A stretch of DNA of 64,000 nucleotides from Pseudomonas baltica (GCF_014235765.1 NZ_JACMYH010000005.1:159490-223489); one strand, 5' to 3'; counted from the stretch's first letter, positions 52,274 to 61,065 are shown. Notes: generated by a model from the letters alone, not told the origin. Made by a program: numbers and translations.

Positions 52274-53257
52274 ATGAAAATCGTGATGGTGGGAGAGGCC
52301 GCGACACACCGCGAGATGCTTGCCGCAGGCCTGGACTGCCCGGCGCAGTTCGTTGCGCTGCCCCGTGAGGCCCATGAATCGGCTGCTTGGGACGCGCAGA
52401 TCGAAGGCGCCGACGTGCTGGTCTCGATGCGCTTCCAGCGCAGTGGCGCCGCACCGGCGTTCCGCCTGTTGCAGGTACCCGGCGCCGGCCTGGATGGCAT
52501 CGACTTCGCAGCGCTGCCGGTCGGTGCCACTGTCTGCAATGTGTTCGAACATGAAATCCCCATGGCTGAATACGCCCTGGCTTGCATGCTCGAACACCAG
52601 ATCGAGCTGGCGGATCTTCGTGCGCGCTTCAGTACCGAACACTGGACGGGTGCCTACCTGAAGCGTCAGCCGCGCGGCGAGCTGTTCGGCAAGACGGTCG
52701 TCATCGTCGGCTTCGGCCGGATCGGCCAGGCTGTTGCCACCCGTGCCCAAGCTTTCGGCCTGCGCATCATCGCCATTTCCGCTCGCGCCGAAGGCGGACG
52801 GGTCGACGGCCCTATGGATGAGGCGTACACACCCGGCGAACTCGACCAGGCGCTCTCGCGTGCCGATTTCGTCATCCTCACCTGCCCGTTGAACGAGCGC
52901 ACCCGCGGCTCGTTCGGCGCTACGCAGTTTGCCGCAATGCGCCAGGATGCCGTCCTGATCAACATCGCCCGCGCCGCCGTGGTCGACCCCCACGCGCTCT
53001 ACCATGCCCTGCGCGACAACCTCATCGCCAAGGCCTACCTGGACGTGTGGTACCGCTACCCCCGCGGCGACACCGACCCGGTCGCGCCAGCCGAATACCG
53101 CTTCGAAGACCTCCCCAACGCCTACTGCACCCCCCACGCTTCAGGCTGGACCCACGGCCTGTTCGAACGCCGCTACGCCTTCATAGCCGCCAACATCAAT
53201 CGCCTGCACCAGGGCTTACCCCTCCAGAACGTCGTTACAAACCCCCGTCCCGTCTAA
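52274..53257 (+). CDS. D-isomer-specific 2-hydroxyacid dehydrogenase
   Basis: The 327-residue enzyme has the NAD-binding domain GKTVVIVGFGRIGQAVATRA near residue 140 (GxGxxG) and the catalytic arginine region NIARAAVVDPHALYHALR. The histidine lies in CTPHASGWTHG near residue 300. It reduces a 2-keto acid or oxidises a D-2-hydroxy acid. A metabolic link to the following amino-acid oxidation genes is possible but not shown; a REP element separates them. ATG 52274 has AGAGGG upstream. Confidence 0.86.
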   Translation: MKIVMVGEAATHREMLAAGLDCPAQFVALPREAHESAAWDAQIEGADVLVSMRFQRSGAAPAFRLLQVPGAGLDGIDFAALPVGATVCNVFEHEIPMAEYALACMLEHQIELADLRARFSTEHWTGAYLKRQPRGELFGKTVVIVGFGRIGQAVATRAQAFGLRIIAISARAEGGRVDGPMDEAYTPGELDQALSRADFVILTCPLNERTRGSFGATQFAAMRQDAVLINIARAAVVDPHALYHALRDNLIAKAYLDVWYRYPRGDTDPVAPAEYRFEDLPNAYCTPHASGWTHGLFERRYAFIAANINRLHQGLPLQNVVTNPRPV

Positions 53258-53286
53258 CACCCGACGCGGCGACACACCCGGCCCCC

Positions 53287-53311
53287 TGTAGCAGCGGCGC
53301 GAGCCGCGTCC
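53287..53311 (+). repeat. REP element of the second family
   Basis: TGTAGCAGCGGCGCGAGCCGCGTCC is one base different from the copies at 16370-16394 and 16445-16469. It lies between the dehydrogenase and the monooxygenase genes, in a 206-bp gap that holds no other gene. Confidence 0.7.
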
Positions 53312-53463
53312 GGCCACACCGCAACTTCCCTGAACCACCGCACCTGCTTCCCACATACGCCCCAAATCCTTCCTACACCGCAGCCCCCCAATCCCTCTGC
53401 CTGGACGCACCACGGCTTCGCACACTGACGCCTCTTCAATCCGACCGACAAGGACTGTCATTC

Positions 53464-55401
53464 ATGACCATCGGCTCATCCCACAACCATCCCGCCGACA
53501 TCGCAGCCGCCGTGCAAAACCCCGCCAGCCTGCCGTGGGCCGCCCGCTTTCCCAACCCTCCGGATCTATGCTTCGACTACCGCCGCCTGCTCGAACAAAC
53601 CGGGGGCATCGCTCACGCAGGTAACGCACAACACCGCATCTGCATCATTGGCGCGGGCGTCGCAGGGTTGGTGGCAGCTCGCGAACTGCTGCGCTGTGGC
53701 TTCGAACGCATCACCTTGATCGAGCAGTCGCGCCGCCTCGGCGGACGTCACCTCACCGTGCAGGTCGACAGCCCTCAATCCACGCCCTCAACGCCTTTCG
53801 AAATGGGCGCCATGCGCATGCCCTTTTTCAATCGCACCGGCGAGGCGCCTGTAGACGGCCGCTCATTGATGGCCTACTACGCAGGCCTGTACGATCTCAA
53901 GACCTCAGACTTCCCGAATCCCGGCACGCCCTTCGTACACTCCACCGGCATCTATCTGCGCGAAGGTCGCCTGGCAGGGGGAACCGAACCCCAACTGCTG
54001 ATCTGGAACAATCCCGACGGCAGCACACCGCCACCTACCGCCGTGCTGCAAGCCGTCCACCAGAAATGGAAGCTGTTCGCCGAGCGAATGGCGATGCAGG
54101 TCGCCGCCGTGTTCGGCAGTCAACAGTGGCCCGCCTTGTGGTCTGCGATTGTCACGCGCTACCAACATGTAGCGTTCCGCGAGCTGGTTCGCGCTCCTTG
54201 CGTACCCACTTGGGATCCCAGCCGGCCGGGCGACTTCGGTGGTCTGGGCATGTCGGCCGCAGAATCGTCGATCTTCTACGCCATCGGCATAGGCGATGGC
54301 AGTTGGGGCGCTTTCTACGACGTGTGCAGCCTTTATCCACTGCGCACCGCGATATTCGGCTTCAGCAGCCATTTGCAATTGGTACACGGCCGTGTCGATG
54401 GCCAAGGTATGCCGCTACCTGCCCCGTTCCTCACCGAGCACGCCGTGACTGACTCCAAAGGTGTGGCGTTCGCCACACCTCGCTACCTGGGTCTGGCTGC
54501 ATTGGATGAGTGTCTGATGTTCATGCCGCTGGGGGAGGGGGCTCGCTCGCCTTACGAACGATTGCGCGAGCAGCCTGCTGGCCTGATCACCGACAGCCCG
54601 GTGAACAGCCTCACGCGACTGGCCGACGGCAGCATAGAAGTGGGTTACCGCTGGCACCAAAGCGACGCGCTGGCCAGCCGGCAGGTGAAACAGAGCTTCG
54701 ACTCGGTGATCGTCACGGTGCCCTCCTGGATCCTCGAAACGCGAATCCAGGTGGCTGGTTTCACCTCGGCCATGCTGCCTCAGGCCACCATCGATGCCTA
54801 CAAGACCGCGCACTGGGAAACCAGCTGCAAAGTCTACGCGCCGCTGAAGAAAACCTTTCTCTCGGCCAGGCGTGACATACCGCAGATACTCGTCACCGAC
54901 AGTTTCGTGCACGACGTCTATGCCTACCGCTACAACGACAACTATGCCTATGACTGCATCCTGCTCAGCTACACCTGGGAGGACGATGCGACCAAGCTGG
55001 CGGCGTTCAGCGACGCCGAGCTGGTCGACAACTGTGTGCGCGAGCTGGACCGCATCTTGATGCGCTGCAGCAACGTCGGCACGCGCATTTCCCCATTCAT
55101 CGACACGGCCAACGCACGCGTGCAGCGCTGGGTCACGGACCGCAATGCGCTGGGCTGCGCCAAGCTTTACCGGGCAGGCGCGTATCAGGATGCGGTCGGG
55201 CTCATGAGCTACAACCGCGATTACAGCCGCCTATCCGGGCTGTACCTCGCAGGTGAATCGTTTTCCGTCGACGCCGGCTGGACCGAACCGGCCATGCGCG
55301 GCGCCGTGGACGCGGTGATCAACCTCTGCGCCAACCAGGGCGCAGTGTTCAACGGCGGGTTCGACCTGTCTCATTACCCTCGGTATGGCACCGAGTCCTG
55401 A
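53464..55401 (+). CDS. FAD-dependent amino-acid 2-monooxygenase, IaaM/DavB-like
   Basis: The 645-residue protein is a flavin amine oxidase of the tryptophan/lysine/phenylalanine 2-monooxygenase group. These enzymes decarboxylate an amino acid oxidatively to the amide. The FAD dinucleotide motif is ICIIGAGVAGLVAARELL near residue 60, followed by FEMGAMRMPFF with the substrate-carboxylate arginine, and LLSYTWEDDATKLAAF near residue 495. The C-terminal flavin block is GLYLAGESFSVDAGWTEPAM. IaaM has the same LSYTWEDDA and GLYLAG blocks. The next gene encodes a nitrilase-family amidase, as in davB-davA of lysine catabolism. The amino acid used cannot be read from the sequence. AAGGA precedes ATG 53464. 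Confidence 0.85.
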   Translation: MTIGSSHNHPADIAAAVQNPASLPWAARFPNPPDLCFDYRRLLEQTGGIAHAGNAQHRICIIGAGVAGLVAARELLRCGFERITLIEQSRRLGGRHLTVQVDSPQSTPSTPFEMGAMRMPFFNRTGEAPVDGRSLMAYYAGLYDLKTSDFPNPGTPFVHSTGIYLREGRLAGGTEPQLLIWNNPDGSTPPPTAVLQAVHQKWKLFAERMAMQVAAVFGSQQWPALWSAIVTRYQHVAFRELVRAPCVPTWDPSRPGDFGGLGMSAAESSIFYAIGIGDGSWGAFYDVCSLYPLRTAIFGFSSHLQLVHGRVDGQGMPLPAPFLTEHAVTDSKGVAFATPRYLGLAALDECLMFMPLGEGARSPYERLREQPAGLITDSPVNSLTRLADGSIEVGYRWHQSDALASRQVKQSFDSVIVTVPSWILETRIQVAGFTSAMLPQATIDAYKTAHWETSCKVYAPLKKTFLSARRDIPQILVTDSFVHDVYAYRYNDNYAYDCILLSYTWEDDATKLAAFSDAELVDNCVRELDRILMRCSNVGTRISPFIDTANARVQRWVTDRNALGCAKLYRAGAYQDAVGLMSYNRDYSRLSGLYLAGESFSVDAGWTEPAMRGAVDAVINLCANQGAVFNGGFDLSHYPRYGTES

Positions 55402-55530
55402 ACGACTTTGTACCCTCTTGTCCTACCTGCCGGATTAATCCTACAGATGCTTGGGAAGCGTCCGGTTCTATGATCTTAACGAATGCGTTTCTATGCGGAG
55501 GCAATCCAAAAACAACAAGAAGGTGCCTCC

Positions 55531-56424
55531 ATGTCCTCTGTTTCCGCTATCAGCCCCGTGCGGGTCGCTGTCGTTCAGTTCGATCCACAATGCGGTCTCG
55601 AGCATCGCTCGTTCAACCTCTCCCATAGCCTTCACCTGGCCCAGCGCGCGGTCGCGGGAGGCGCCCAACTGATCGTGCTGCCGGAGCTGGCCAACACCGG
55701 CTACGCCTACCGCAACCGCGAAGAAGCGTTCGCGTTGGCCGAGGCCGTGCCCGACGGCCCCAGCGCGCAGGCCTGGATCGAGTTCGCGCGCGAACATAAG
55801 GTCTATCTCGCCGCCGGCCTGGCGGAGCGCGACGGGCACAAGCTTTACGACTGCGCAATGCTGGTGGGGCCCGACGGCTTCATAGGCAAGTACCGCAAGG
55901 CTCATCTGTGGAATCTCGAAAAGCTCTGGTTCAGTCCCGGCGACCTCGGTTTTCCAGTGTTCGAAACGCCCATCGGGCGCATCGGGCTGATGATCTGCTG
56001 GGACGTCTGGTTTCCGGAAGTGCCACGCCTGCTGAGCCTGCAGGGTGCCGACATCATCTGCAGCCTGAACAACTGGGTCTGGACGCCGCCGCCGCTGTTC
56101 GACGAAACCGGCAAATGCATGGCGTCTTACCTGACCATCACTGCAGCGCACGTCAACAACACGTTCATCGCTGCAGCCAATCGCATCGGTACCGATCGCG
56201 GCGATCGCTTCCTGGGCTGCTCATTGATCGCCGGTACCAACGGTTGGCCGCTCAGCGAGGTGGCCGGAGCCGAAGAGGAAACCATCCTCTATGCCGACGT
56301 CGACCTTGTGTCGGCACGTAGCGCGCCGATCTGGAACAGCCTCAACGATCTGCCGCGCGACCGTCGGGTCGACCTCTATGGCTCGATGCTGGGCTATGAC
56401 CGTCACGCCGCGCTGCCGCGCTGA
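55531..56424 (+). CDS. Nitrilase-superfamily amidase, DavA-like
   Basis: The 297-residue hydrolase has the catalytic Glu-Lys-Cys triad of carbon-nitrogen hydrolases: VLPELANTGYAYRN, IGKYRKAHLWNLEKLWF and GLMICWDVWFPEVPRLL. It should cleave an aliphatic or aromatic amide, most likely the amide made by the upstream monooxygenase. DavA (5-aminovaleramidase) is the closest known analogue. AAGGTG lies before ATG 55531. The membrane-protein gene starts 12 bp after its stop. Confidence 0.88.
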   Translation: MSSVSAISPVRVAVVQFDPQCGLEHRSFNLSHSLHLAQRAVAGGAQLIVLPELANTGYAYRNREEAFALAEAVPDGPSAQAWIEFAREHKVYLAAGLAERDGHKLYDCAMLVGPDGFIGKYRKAHLWNLEKLWFSPGDLGFPVFETPIGRIGLMICWDVWFPEVPRLLSLQGADIICSLNNWVWTPPPLFDETGKCMASYLTITAAHVNNTFIAAANRIGTDRGDRFLGCSLIAGTNGWPLSEVAGAEEETILYADVDLVSARSAPIWNSLNDLPRDRRVDLYGSMLGYDRHAALPR

Positions 56425-56436
56425 GGAGGGCTGGCC

Positions 56437-57627
56437 ATGCAATCCTCTCTGCAAGACACACCAACCCGCGCATCCAGCGGGACTTTAACTGGCCTGTTGA
56501 TGCTGTCGCTGGCCATTACCCTGACCGTCATCAGCGGCAAGCTGCTGGCCATCGACGCACTGTGGCCCAGCTATGGCGACATGATGGCTAACTTGCACCA
56601 CCCAGCAGCCTGGTGGCGCTGGGTGGTGGGTGATATCAGCGAAGTCGCGTTCTACAAGCATGAGTTTGCCTCCATCGGCCTGCTGGCAGGTGCGGGACTG
56701 GGCTGGTGGGCCAATCACACCGGCAAGCGCTGGCAAGGCTTCGCGATCTGCTACGGCACCGGGCTCTGGCCATGGGTGGTGACCAGCTCGCTGCTCGGCC
56801 TGGGTCTGGGCAATCTGCTCTGGGGATGGACACTTTCGGCCGATACCTGGCAGCCGACTTTCGTCGCGTTCGTGTCCATGCCGGCGGCCACGGTGCTGCT
56901 GTTCGGGCGTGGCTGGCGCGTGGCGCTTACCGGGGCCGTGATGGGCGCCGTGCTGATCACCCCGGCCTGCCTGCTGATCGTCAAGTACGTGTGTACCCCG
57001 CTGGCATTGCCAGTGGTGATCGGCAATGTTACCGGCATGGCAGTGGGCAGCGTAATCGGCTTCCTGCTGTGCAAGCGCTTCCCGGTTCTGGTCAGGCCTG
57101 ACGCGGCGCCTGCGCAAGCGCCACCGGTGGTGGCTTCTCCGGCCAACTACGGCCTGCGCTGGACCTTGCGCCGTATCCTTGCGGATTTCTCCGAGGCCCC
57201 GTTCTTCGGCAACGAATGGGCCAGCCTGGGGTTGGTGCTGGGGGCGCTGCTGGCGCTGATGCTCAATCCGGCCAGTCCGTTCTACGGTTCCGGTTGGCTG
57301 TTGCAGCTGTTGGCGGCGCAAACCCTGGCCTCGGCGCTGGGTGTGCTGATCTGGCGCCGTCAATGGATTGCTCGCGGCTGGTATCCGACCTACATTCCCG
57401 TCGTCTCGGTAGCCCCCGCCGCGATTCTGGTCCATGGTGGCAGCCTGCCGGTGATCATCCTCAGTGCCGCATTGGGCGCACTGCTGGCGCCGCCCCTGGC
57501 CGTCGCCATCAGCCAGCGGCTGCCGTCCTATATGCATGGCTACATCGGCAACGTGCTGTCCATGGCAATCAGCACCGTGCTCATCCTTCCGCTGATCGGT
57601 CTGATCATCGGCAGCCCAAACCTCTGA
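56437..57627 (+). CDS. Integral membrane protein with an internal duplication
   Basis: The 396-residue product has about ten transmembrane helices. Its two halves are related: DISEVAFYKHEFASIGLLAG (residues about 67-86) corresponds to DFSEAPFFGNEWASLGLVLG (residues about 249-268), each followed by an alanine-rich helix and a short polar loop. The repeats suggest an inverted or tandem two-fold transporter fold. It has AGGAGGG upstream and lies 12 bp after the amidase gene and 13 bp before the asparaginase gene. It is therefore probably the uptake or export protein for a substrate of this pathway. I do not recognise a named family. Confidence 0.78.
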   Translation: MQSSLQDTPTRASSGTLTGLLMLSLAITLTVISGKLLAIDALWPSYGDMMANLHHPAAWWRWVVGDISEVAFYKHEFASIGLLAGAGLGWWANHTGKRWQGFAICYGTGLWPWVVTSSLLGLGLGNLLWGWTLSADTWQPTFVAFVSMPAATVLLFGRGWRVALTGAVMGAVLITPACLLIVKYVCTPLALPVVIGNVTGMAVGSVIGFLLCKRFPVLVRPDAAPAQAPPVVASPANYGLRWTLRRILADFSEAPFFGNEWASLGLVLGALLALMLNPASPFYGSGWLLQLLAAQTLASALGVLIWRRQWIARGWYPTYIPVVSVAPAAILVHGGSLPVIILSAALGALLAPPLAVAISQRLPSYMHGYIGNVLSMAISTVLILPLIGLIIGSPNL

Positions 57628-57640
57628 CGGAGTACCGCCC

Positions 57641-58627
57641 ATGGCTCTACCCAGACTATCCGTAGGTGCCCTGGGCGGCACCATCAGCATGCAGGCCCAG
57701 GCCACTGGGGCAGGTGTTCAACCCAGTTTGAGCGGGCAGGGCATGGTGGACCTGCTGCCCGAGTTGACGTCGCTGGCCGAGGTTCAGGTGCACACACTGA
57801 ATCTGCTGCCCAGCGCCTCCTTGAGTTTCCAGGCCTTGCTCGAGGCCCTGGAGTGGGCCCGTAGCTGCATCGCGGCTGGAGCCGTCGGGGTGGTCTTGAG
57901 CCAAGGCACCGATACCCTGGAAGAAGCCGCTTTTTTCCTCGACCTGCTGTGGGATCTCGATGAGCCTCTGGTGCTGACAGGCGCCATGCGTGCGGCATCG
58001 CATTGCGGTGCCGATGGCCCGGCTAACCTGCTGGCTGCAAGTCAGGTGGCGCTGGCCGAACATAGTCGCAGGCGTGGCGTGTTGGTAGTGATCAACGATC
58101 AGGTGCACGCGGCGTCCCGGGTGCGCAAGGTCGCGGCATTGGCCATGGATGCCTTCGCCTCGGCACCCTACGGGCCGATCGGCCTGATGATCGAAGGTCG
58201 GGTGCACTACGCCGCTGCGCCTGCGGCGCGCTGCTGCCTGCCGAATCCCGCCCGAACCGATCACACCGTGTTGCTGCTGGAGGCCACCCTGGATGCAGAC
58301 ACCCTGCTGCTCGACAGGGTCGTCGACGCCGGGTATCGGGGCGTGGTCATTGCCGGTTTCGGCGCCGGGCATGTATCGCAGCGCTGGGCCGCCAGCCTGC
58401 ACGTCATTGCCCGGCATATGCCGGTCATAGTGGCCACTCGCACGGGCAGTGGGCCAACGGCCAGCGGTAGTTACGGCTTCGCGGGAGGCGAGCTGGACCT
58501 GCAGGCGAAGGGCGCCGTGATGGGTAGATTTCTCTGCCCGCGCAAGTGTCGGATCCTGCTCTGGATGCTGGTCGGTAGCGGCCAAGAGCACGACATCAAG
58601 CGTTACCTGAGCCAATTGGACAACTGA
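57641..58627 (+). CDS. Asparaginase-family amidohydrolase
   Basis: The 328-residue protein has the two asparaginase threonine motifs: VGALGGTISMQAQ near residue 8 and VLSQGTDTLEEAAFFLD near residue 85. The lysine of family enzymes is not obvious by eye in the expected block (HCGADGPANL). There is no signal peptide, so it is cytosolic, and it hydrolyses an amide of asparagine type. It is the last gene of the monooxygenase cluster and follows the membrane protein by 13 bp. Whether it acts on asparagine or on a pathway intermediate is open. Confidence 0.85.
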   Translation: MALPRLSVGALGGTISMQAQATGAGVQPSLSGQGMVDLLPELTSLAEVQVHTLNLLPSASLSFQALLEALEWARSCIAAGAVGVVLSQGTDTLEEAAFFLDLLWDLDEPLVLTGAMRAASHCGADGPANLLAASQVALAEHSRRRGVLVVINDQVHAASRVRKVAALAMDAFASAPYGPIGLMIEGRVHYAAAPAARCCLPNPARTDHTVLLLEATLDADTLLLDRVVDAGYRGVVIAGFGAGHVSQRWAASLHVIARHMPVIVATRTGSGPTASGSYGFAGGELDLQAKGAVMGRFLCPRKCRILLWMLVGSGQEHDIKRYLSQLDN

Positions 58628-58707
58628 TCGGCAGCAGATCCGGGGACATCGTCCACGCTGGCGGCTACAATGCGGGCATTCTTTTTGATGACCCGACCGA
58701 GCAGACC

Positions 58708-59376
58708 ATGGCCTACAACATCAGCAATGACGCGCTGACCGACGCACAACTGGATTACGTGGAAGACGTACTGGGGCAATACGCCAGCGAGAAATCGGTC
58801 GGCAGCATCTCCGAGCTCGATGGCTTTTTCACAGCCATCGTTTCGTGCCCTCAGGCAATCGCTTTCGACGACTGGTACGCGGCGCTGTGGGGTGGGCCTG
58901 ATCACTTGCCGGTCTTCAAGGACGACAAGCAGTTCGAGAAATTCTTCGACCTCCTCATCCAGCACATGAATCAGTTGGCCATGTTGCTGGAGGAAGACTT
59001 CGAAAACTTCGCGCCAATCTTCAATCTGTTCGACGACGAAGACGTCGTCAGTGTCGAGGACTGGTGCTATGGCTATGAGCGTGGGGTCGTGGTGGGTGGC
59101 AGCTGGCTCGACATGCCTGATCAGGAACAGGACCTGCTGGCGTTGATCACGCTGCACACCCAAGGTGTCGACCTCTTGAAACATGACGCATCAGGCGAGC
59201 AACTGGACGCCGAGGAGGCCATGGAGATGATCCAGATGGCCGCCATTCGTCTGCACCAGTACTGGTTCGAGCGTCGTCCGGGCAAGACGCCCATCACCGG
59301 CGAAACCAAGACGGGCCGCAACGATCCCTGCCCCTGCGGCAGCGGCAAGAAATTCAAGCAATGCTGTCTGCATTGA
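58708..59376 (+). CDS. UPF0149 / YecA-family protein with SEC-C motif
   Basis: The 222-residue cytosolic protein has an N-terminal UPF0149 helical domain (LDYVEDVLGQYASEKSVGS, SELDGFFTAIVSCPQAI) and a C-terminal zinc-binding SEC-C motif (GRNDPCPCGSGKKFKQCCLH). The last is the same sequence as the tail of SecA and can bind the ribosome or SecB. The middle part is strongly acidic. The function is unknown. It precedes the tRNA gene by 104 bp. Confidence 0.88.
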   Translation: MAYNISNDALTDAQLDYVEDVLGQYASEKSVGSISELDGFFTAIVSCPQAIAFDDWYAALWGGPDHLPVFKDDKQFEKFFDLLIQHMNQLAMLLEEDFENFAPIFNLFDDEDVVSVEDWCYGYERGVVVGGSWLDMPDQEQDLLALITLHTQGVDLLKHDASGEQLDAEEAMEMIQMAAIRLHQYWFERRPGKTPITGETKTGRNDPCPCGSGKKFKQCCLH

Positions 59377-59438
59377 CCTGCGCATCGAGTGCGTCCGTTG
59401 CAAGTGAGTGATTTTTTTACGATTGGCGGCAAATTGCC

Positions 59439-59467
59439 GTTGACAGTGGCGCCTCAATCCGTAAAAT
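59439..59467 (+). promoter_or_regulatory. Sigma-70 promoter of tRNA-Val
   Basis: TTGACA (59439-59444), 17 bp, TAAAAT (59462-59467), then GC-rich TGCGCGCC before the start, in the style of stringently controlled stable-RNA promoters. The tRNA begins 13 bases after the -10. Confidence 0.8.
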
Positions 59468-59480
59468 TGCGCGCCACAGC

Positions 59481-59557
59481 AGGCACGTAGCTCAGTTGGT
59501 TAGAGCACCACCTTGACATGGTGGGGGTCGTTGGTTCGAGTCCAATCGCGCCTACCA
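59481..59557 (+). tRNA. tRNA-Val (GAC)
   Basis: A 77-base cloverleaf with encoded CCA. The anticodon stem reads CCACC-TTGACAT-GGTGG, giving anticodon GAC (valine GTC codons). The D arm (GCTCAGTTGGTTAGAGC) and the T arm (GTTGGTTCGAGTCCAAT) are normal. The acceptor stem AGGCACG/CGCGCCT has one apparent A-C mismatch at the fifth pair. Confidence 0.9.
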
Positions 59558-59586
59558 AACAAAATCCGCTCTGCTGGGCGGTGCAG

Positions 59587-59616
59587 AAGGGCGATCCGGA
59601 AGGGTCGCCCTTTTTC
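59587..59616 (+). terminator. Rho-independent terminator after tRNA-Val
   Basis: AAGGGCGA, a 10-base spacer and TCGCCCTT followed by TTTTC form a strong stem ending in a T-run, 30 bp after the tRNA CCA. Confidence 0.85.
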
Positions 59617-59703
59617 GTTCATGCGCAATATGCTTGCACATGCTTGCCGCCTTGGCTCGCCGCGCGCATTATCGCCAATCAATTCCTCAACCTGGCCCTT
59701 TGC

Positions 59704-60996
59704 ATGTCCCACAGCCCGGCCCCATCGCCTATCGACGAGTCCGAACGCCTGGCTGCGCTCGAACATCTGGGTGTGCTCGACAGTGTCCCGGAGCCGGGCT
59801 TCGACGATATCGTCCAGTTGGCAACTCAGCTCTGCGGGACACCCATCGGCCTGGTTTCTCTGGTGGACCGCGAGCGTCAATGGTTCAAGGCGTGTGTCGG
59901 GCTCGACGTTTCCGAGACCCATCGCGACCTGGCGTTCTGCGCCCATGCCATCCTCGCGCCCGATACCGTGATGATCGTCCAGGACACTCATCTTGACCTG
60001 CGCTTCAAGGGCAGTCCGCTCGTGTTGGGCCCTCCCTATATTCGCTTCTATGCGGGCGCGCCGATCATCTCGCGCCAGGGCTTGGCACTGGGCACGGTGT
60101 GCGTCATCGACACCGTGCCGCGCACGCTGGATGCGGCGCAGTGCAGCGCTCTGCAGGCTCTGGCACGGCAAACGGCTGCGCAATTGGAGTTGCGCCTGCT
60201 CAACGCCGAGCGCGAGCAACAGACCCTTGCCTTGTCCCGGCAGCTCGACAACGTGCTGGGCGAGCACCAGCAAACCCTACAGACCCTGCGCCACGCCCAA
60301 CGGGTTTCCTCGCTGGGCCAACTGACCGCGGGTATCGCCCACGATTTCAACAACCTGTTGCAGGCCGTCAGTGCCAGCTTGCAGATGACTCGCCTCAAGG
60401 CACGCAAGCCCCTGGAAGTCGAACGCCTCACCGAAATCGGCCTGCAGGCGGTACGGCAGGGCGCGCAATTGATTCATCACCTGCTCGCCTTCGCCCGTCG
60501 CGAGGAGCCCAGCGTGCAGGCGGTCGTACTCGACGAGCGGATCGAGCACAACAGTGACCTGTTCGGTCGCGCGCTCGGTACGGCGACGAAGGTGCAGCTG
60601 GATCTGCAAGCGCCAGCGCAGGCGGTGATGTGCGACGCCCATCAATTGGATGCTGCGTTGCTCAACCTGCTGGTCAATGCGCGCGATGCGCTGCGCGGTG
60701 CCGGGCAGATCCGCGTGGCCACCTGTGAACGTGTCGTCTGCGGCGACGCCCAACTGGCCGACGGCACCTACCTTTGCCTGAGCGTTGCCGACGATGGGCC
60801 GGGCATCCCGGAAGACGTACTGGTACAGGTCTTCGAACCGTTCTATACCACCAAGACTGCCGGGCAGGGCACCGGGTTGGGGTTGTCGCAGGTGTACGGT
60901 TTCGCGTCGAGCGCAGAGGGTATCGCACGTATCGAGAGCCGGCTGGGCGAGGGCACAACCGTTACCCTCTGGCTACGACGCGTAGCAGCGGTATAG
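59704..60996 (+). CDS. GAF-domain sensor histidine kinase
   Basis: The 430-residue soluble kinase has an N-terminal GAF domain (residues about 20-155: FDDIVQLATQLCGTPIGLVSLVDRERQWFKA, of which GTPIGLVSLVDRERQWFKA is the typical core), a coiled coil, the phospho-acceptor block LTAGIAHDFNNLLQAVSAS and an ATPase domain (LNLLVNARDAL, VADDGPGIPEDV, GTGLGLSQVYGFA). The HDFNN form of the H box marks the NtrB-like or HWE-neighbouring subgroup. No membrane segment or receiver is present. It is unpaired with a response regulator. Its stop codon falls in the control region of the putative sRNA. Confidence 0.87.
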   Translation: MSHSPAPSPIDESERLAALEHLGVLDSVPEPGFDDIVQLATQLCGTPIGLVSLVDRERQWFKACVGLDVSETHRDLAFCAHAILAPDTVMIVQDTHLDLRFKGSPLVLGPPYIRFYAGAPIISRQGLALGTVCVIDTVPRTLDAAQCSALQALARQTAAQLELRLLNAEREQQTLALSRQLDNVLGEHQQTLQTLRHAQRVSSLGQLTAGIAHDFNNLLQAVSASLQMTRLKARKPLEVERLTEIGLQAVRQGAQLIHHLLAFARREEPSVQAVVLDERIEHNSDLFGRALGTATKVQLDLQAPAQAVMCDAHQLDAALLNLLVNARDALRGAGQIRVATCERVVCGDAQLADGTYLCLSVADDGPGIPEDVLVQVFEPFYTTKTAGQGTGLGLSQVYGFASSAEGIARIESRLGEGTTVTLWLRRVAAV

Positions 60997-61009
60997 CGAA
61001 TCACTTACA
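60992..61009 (+). promoter_or_regulatory. Half-matched GacA-type upstream activating site
   Basis: The GacA site is TGTAAG-N6-CTTACA. Here the right half CTTACA (61004-61009) is perfect, but the left half, TATAGC, is degenerate and overlaps the stop codon of the upstream kinase. It is centred about 67 bases before the proposed RNA start, which is the usual distance in Rsm sRNA genes. Confidence 0.4.
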
Positions 61010-61065
61010 CGCTGTGGCTCCAATCGCCTCTATTGCGATCACCTTCATCCCAGTAATCTAGCCTC

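Noticed and set aside
59518..59703. N-terminal extension of the GAF kinase starting inside tRNA-Val
   Set aside because: It would be translated through the tRNA and its terminator; ATG 59704 gives the normal start of the family.
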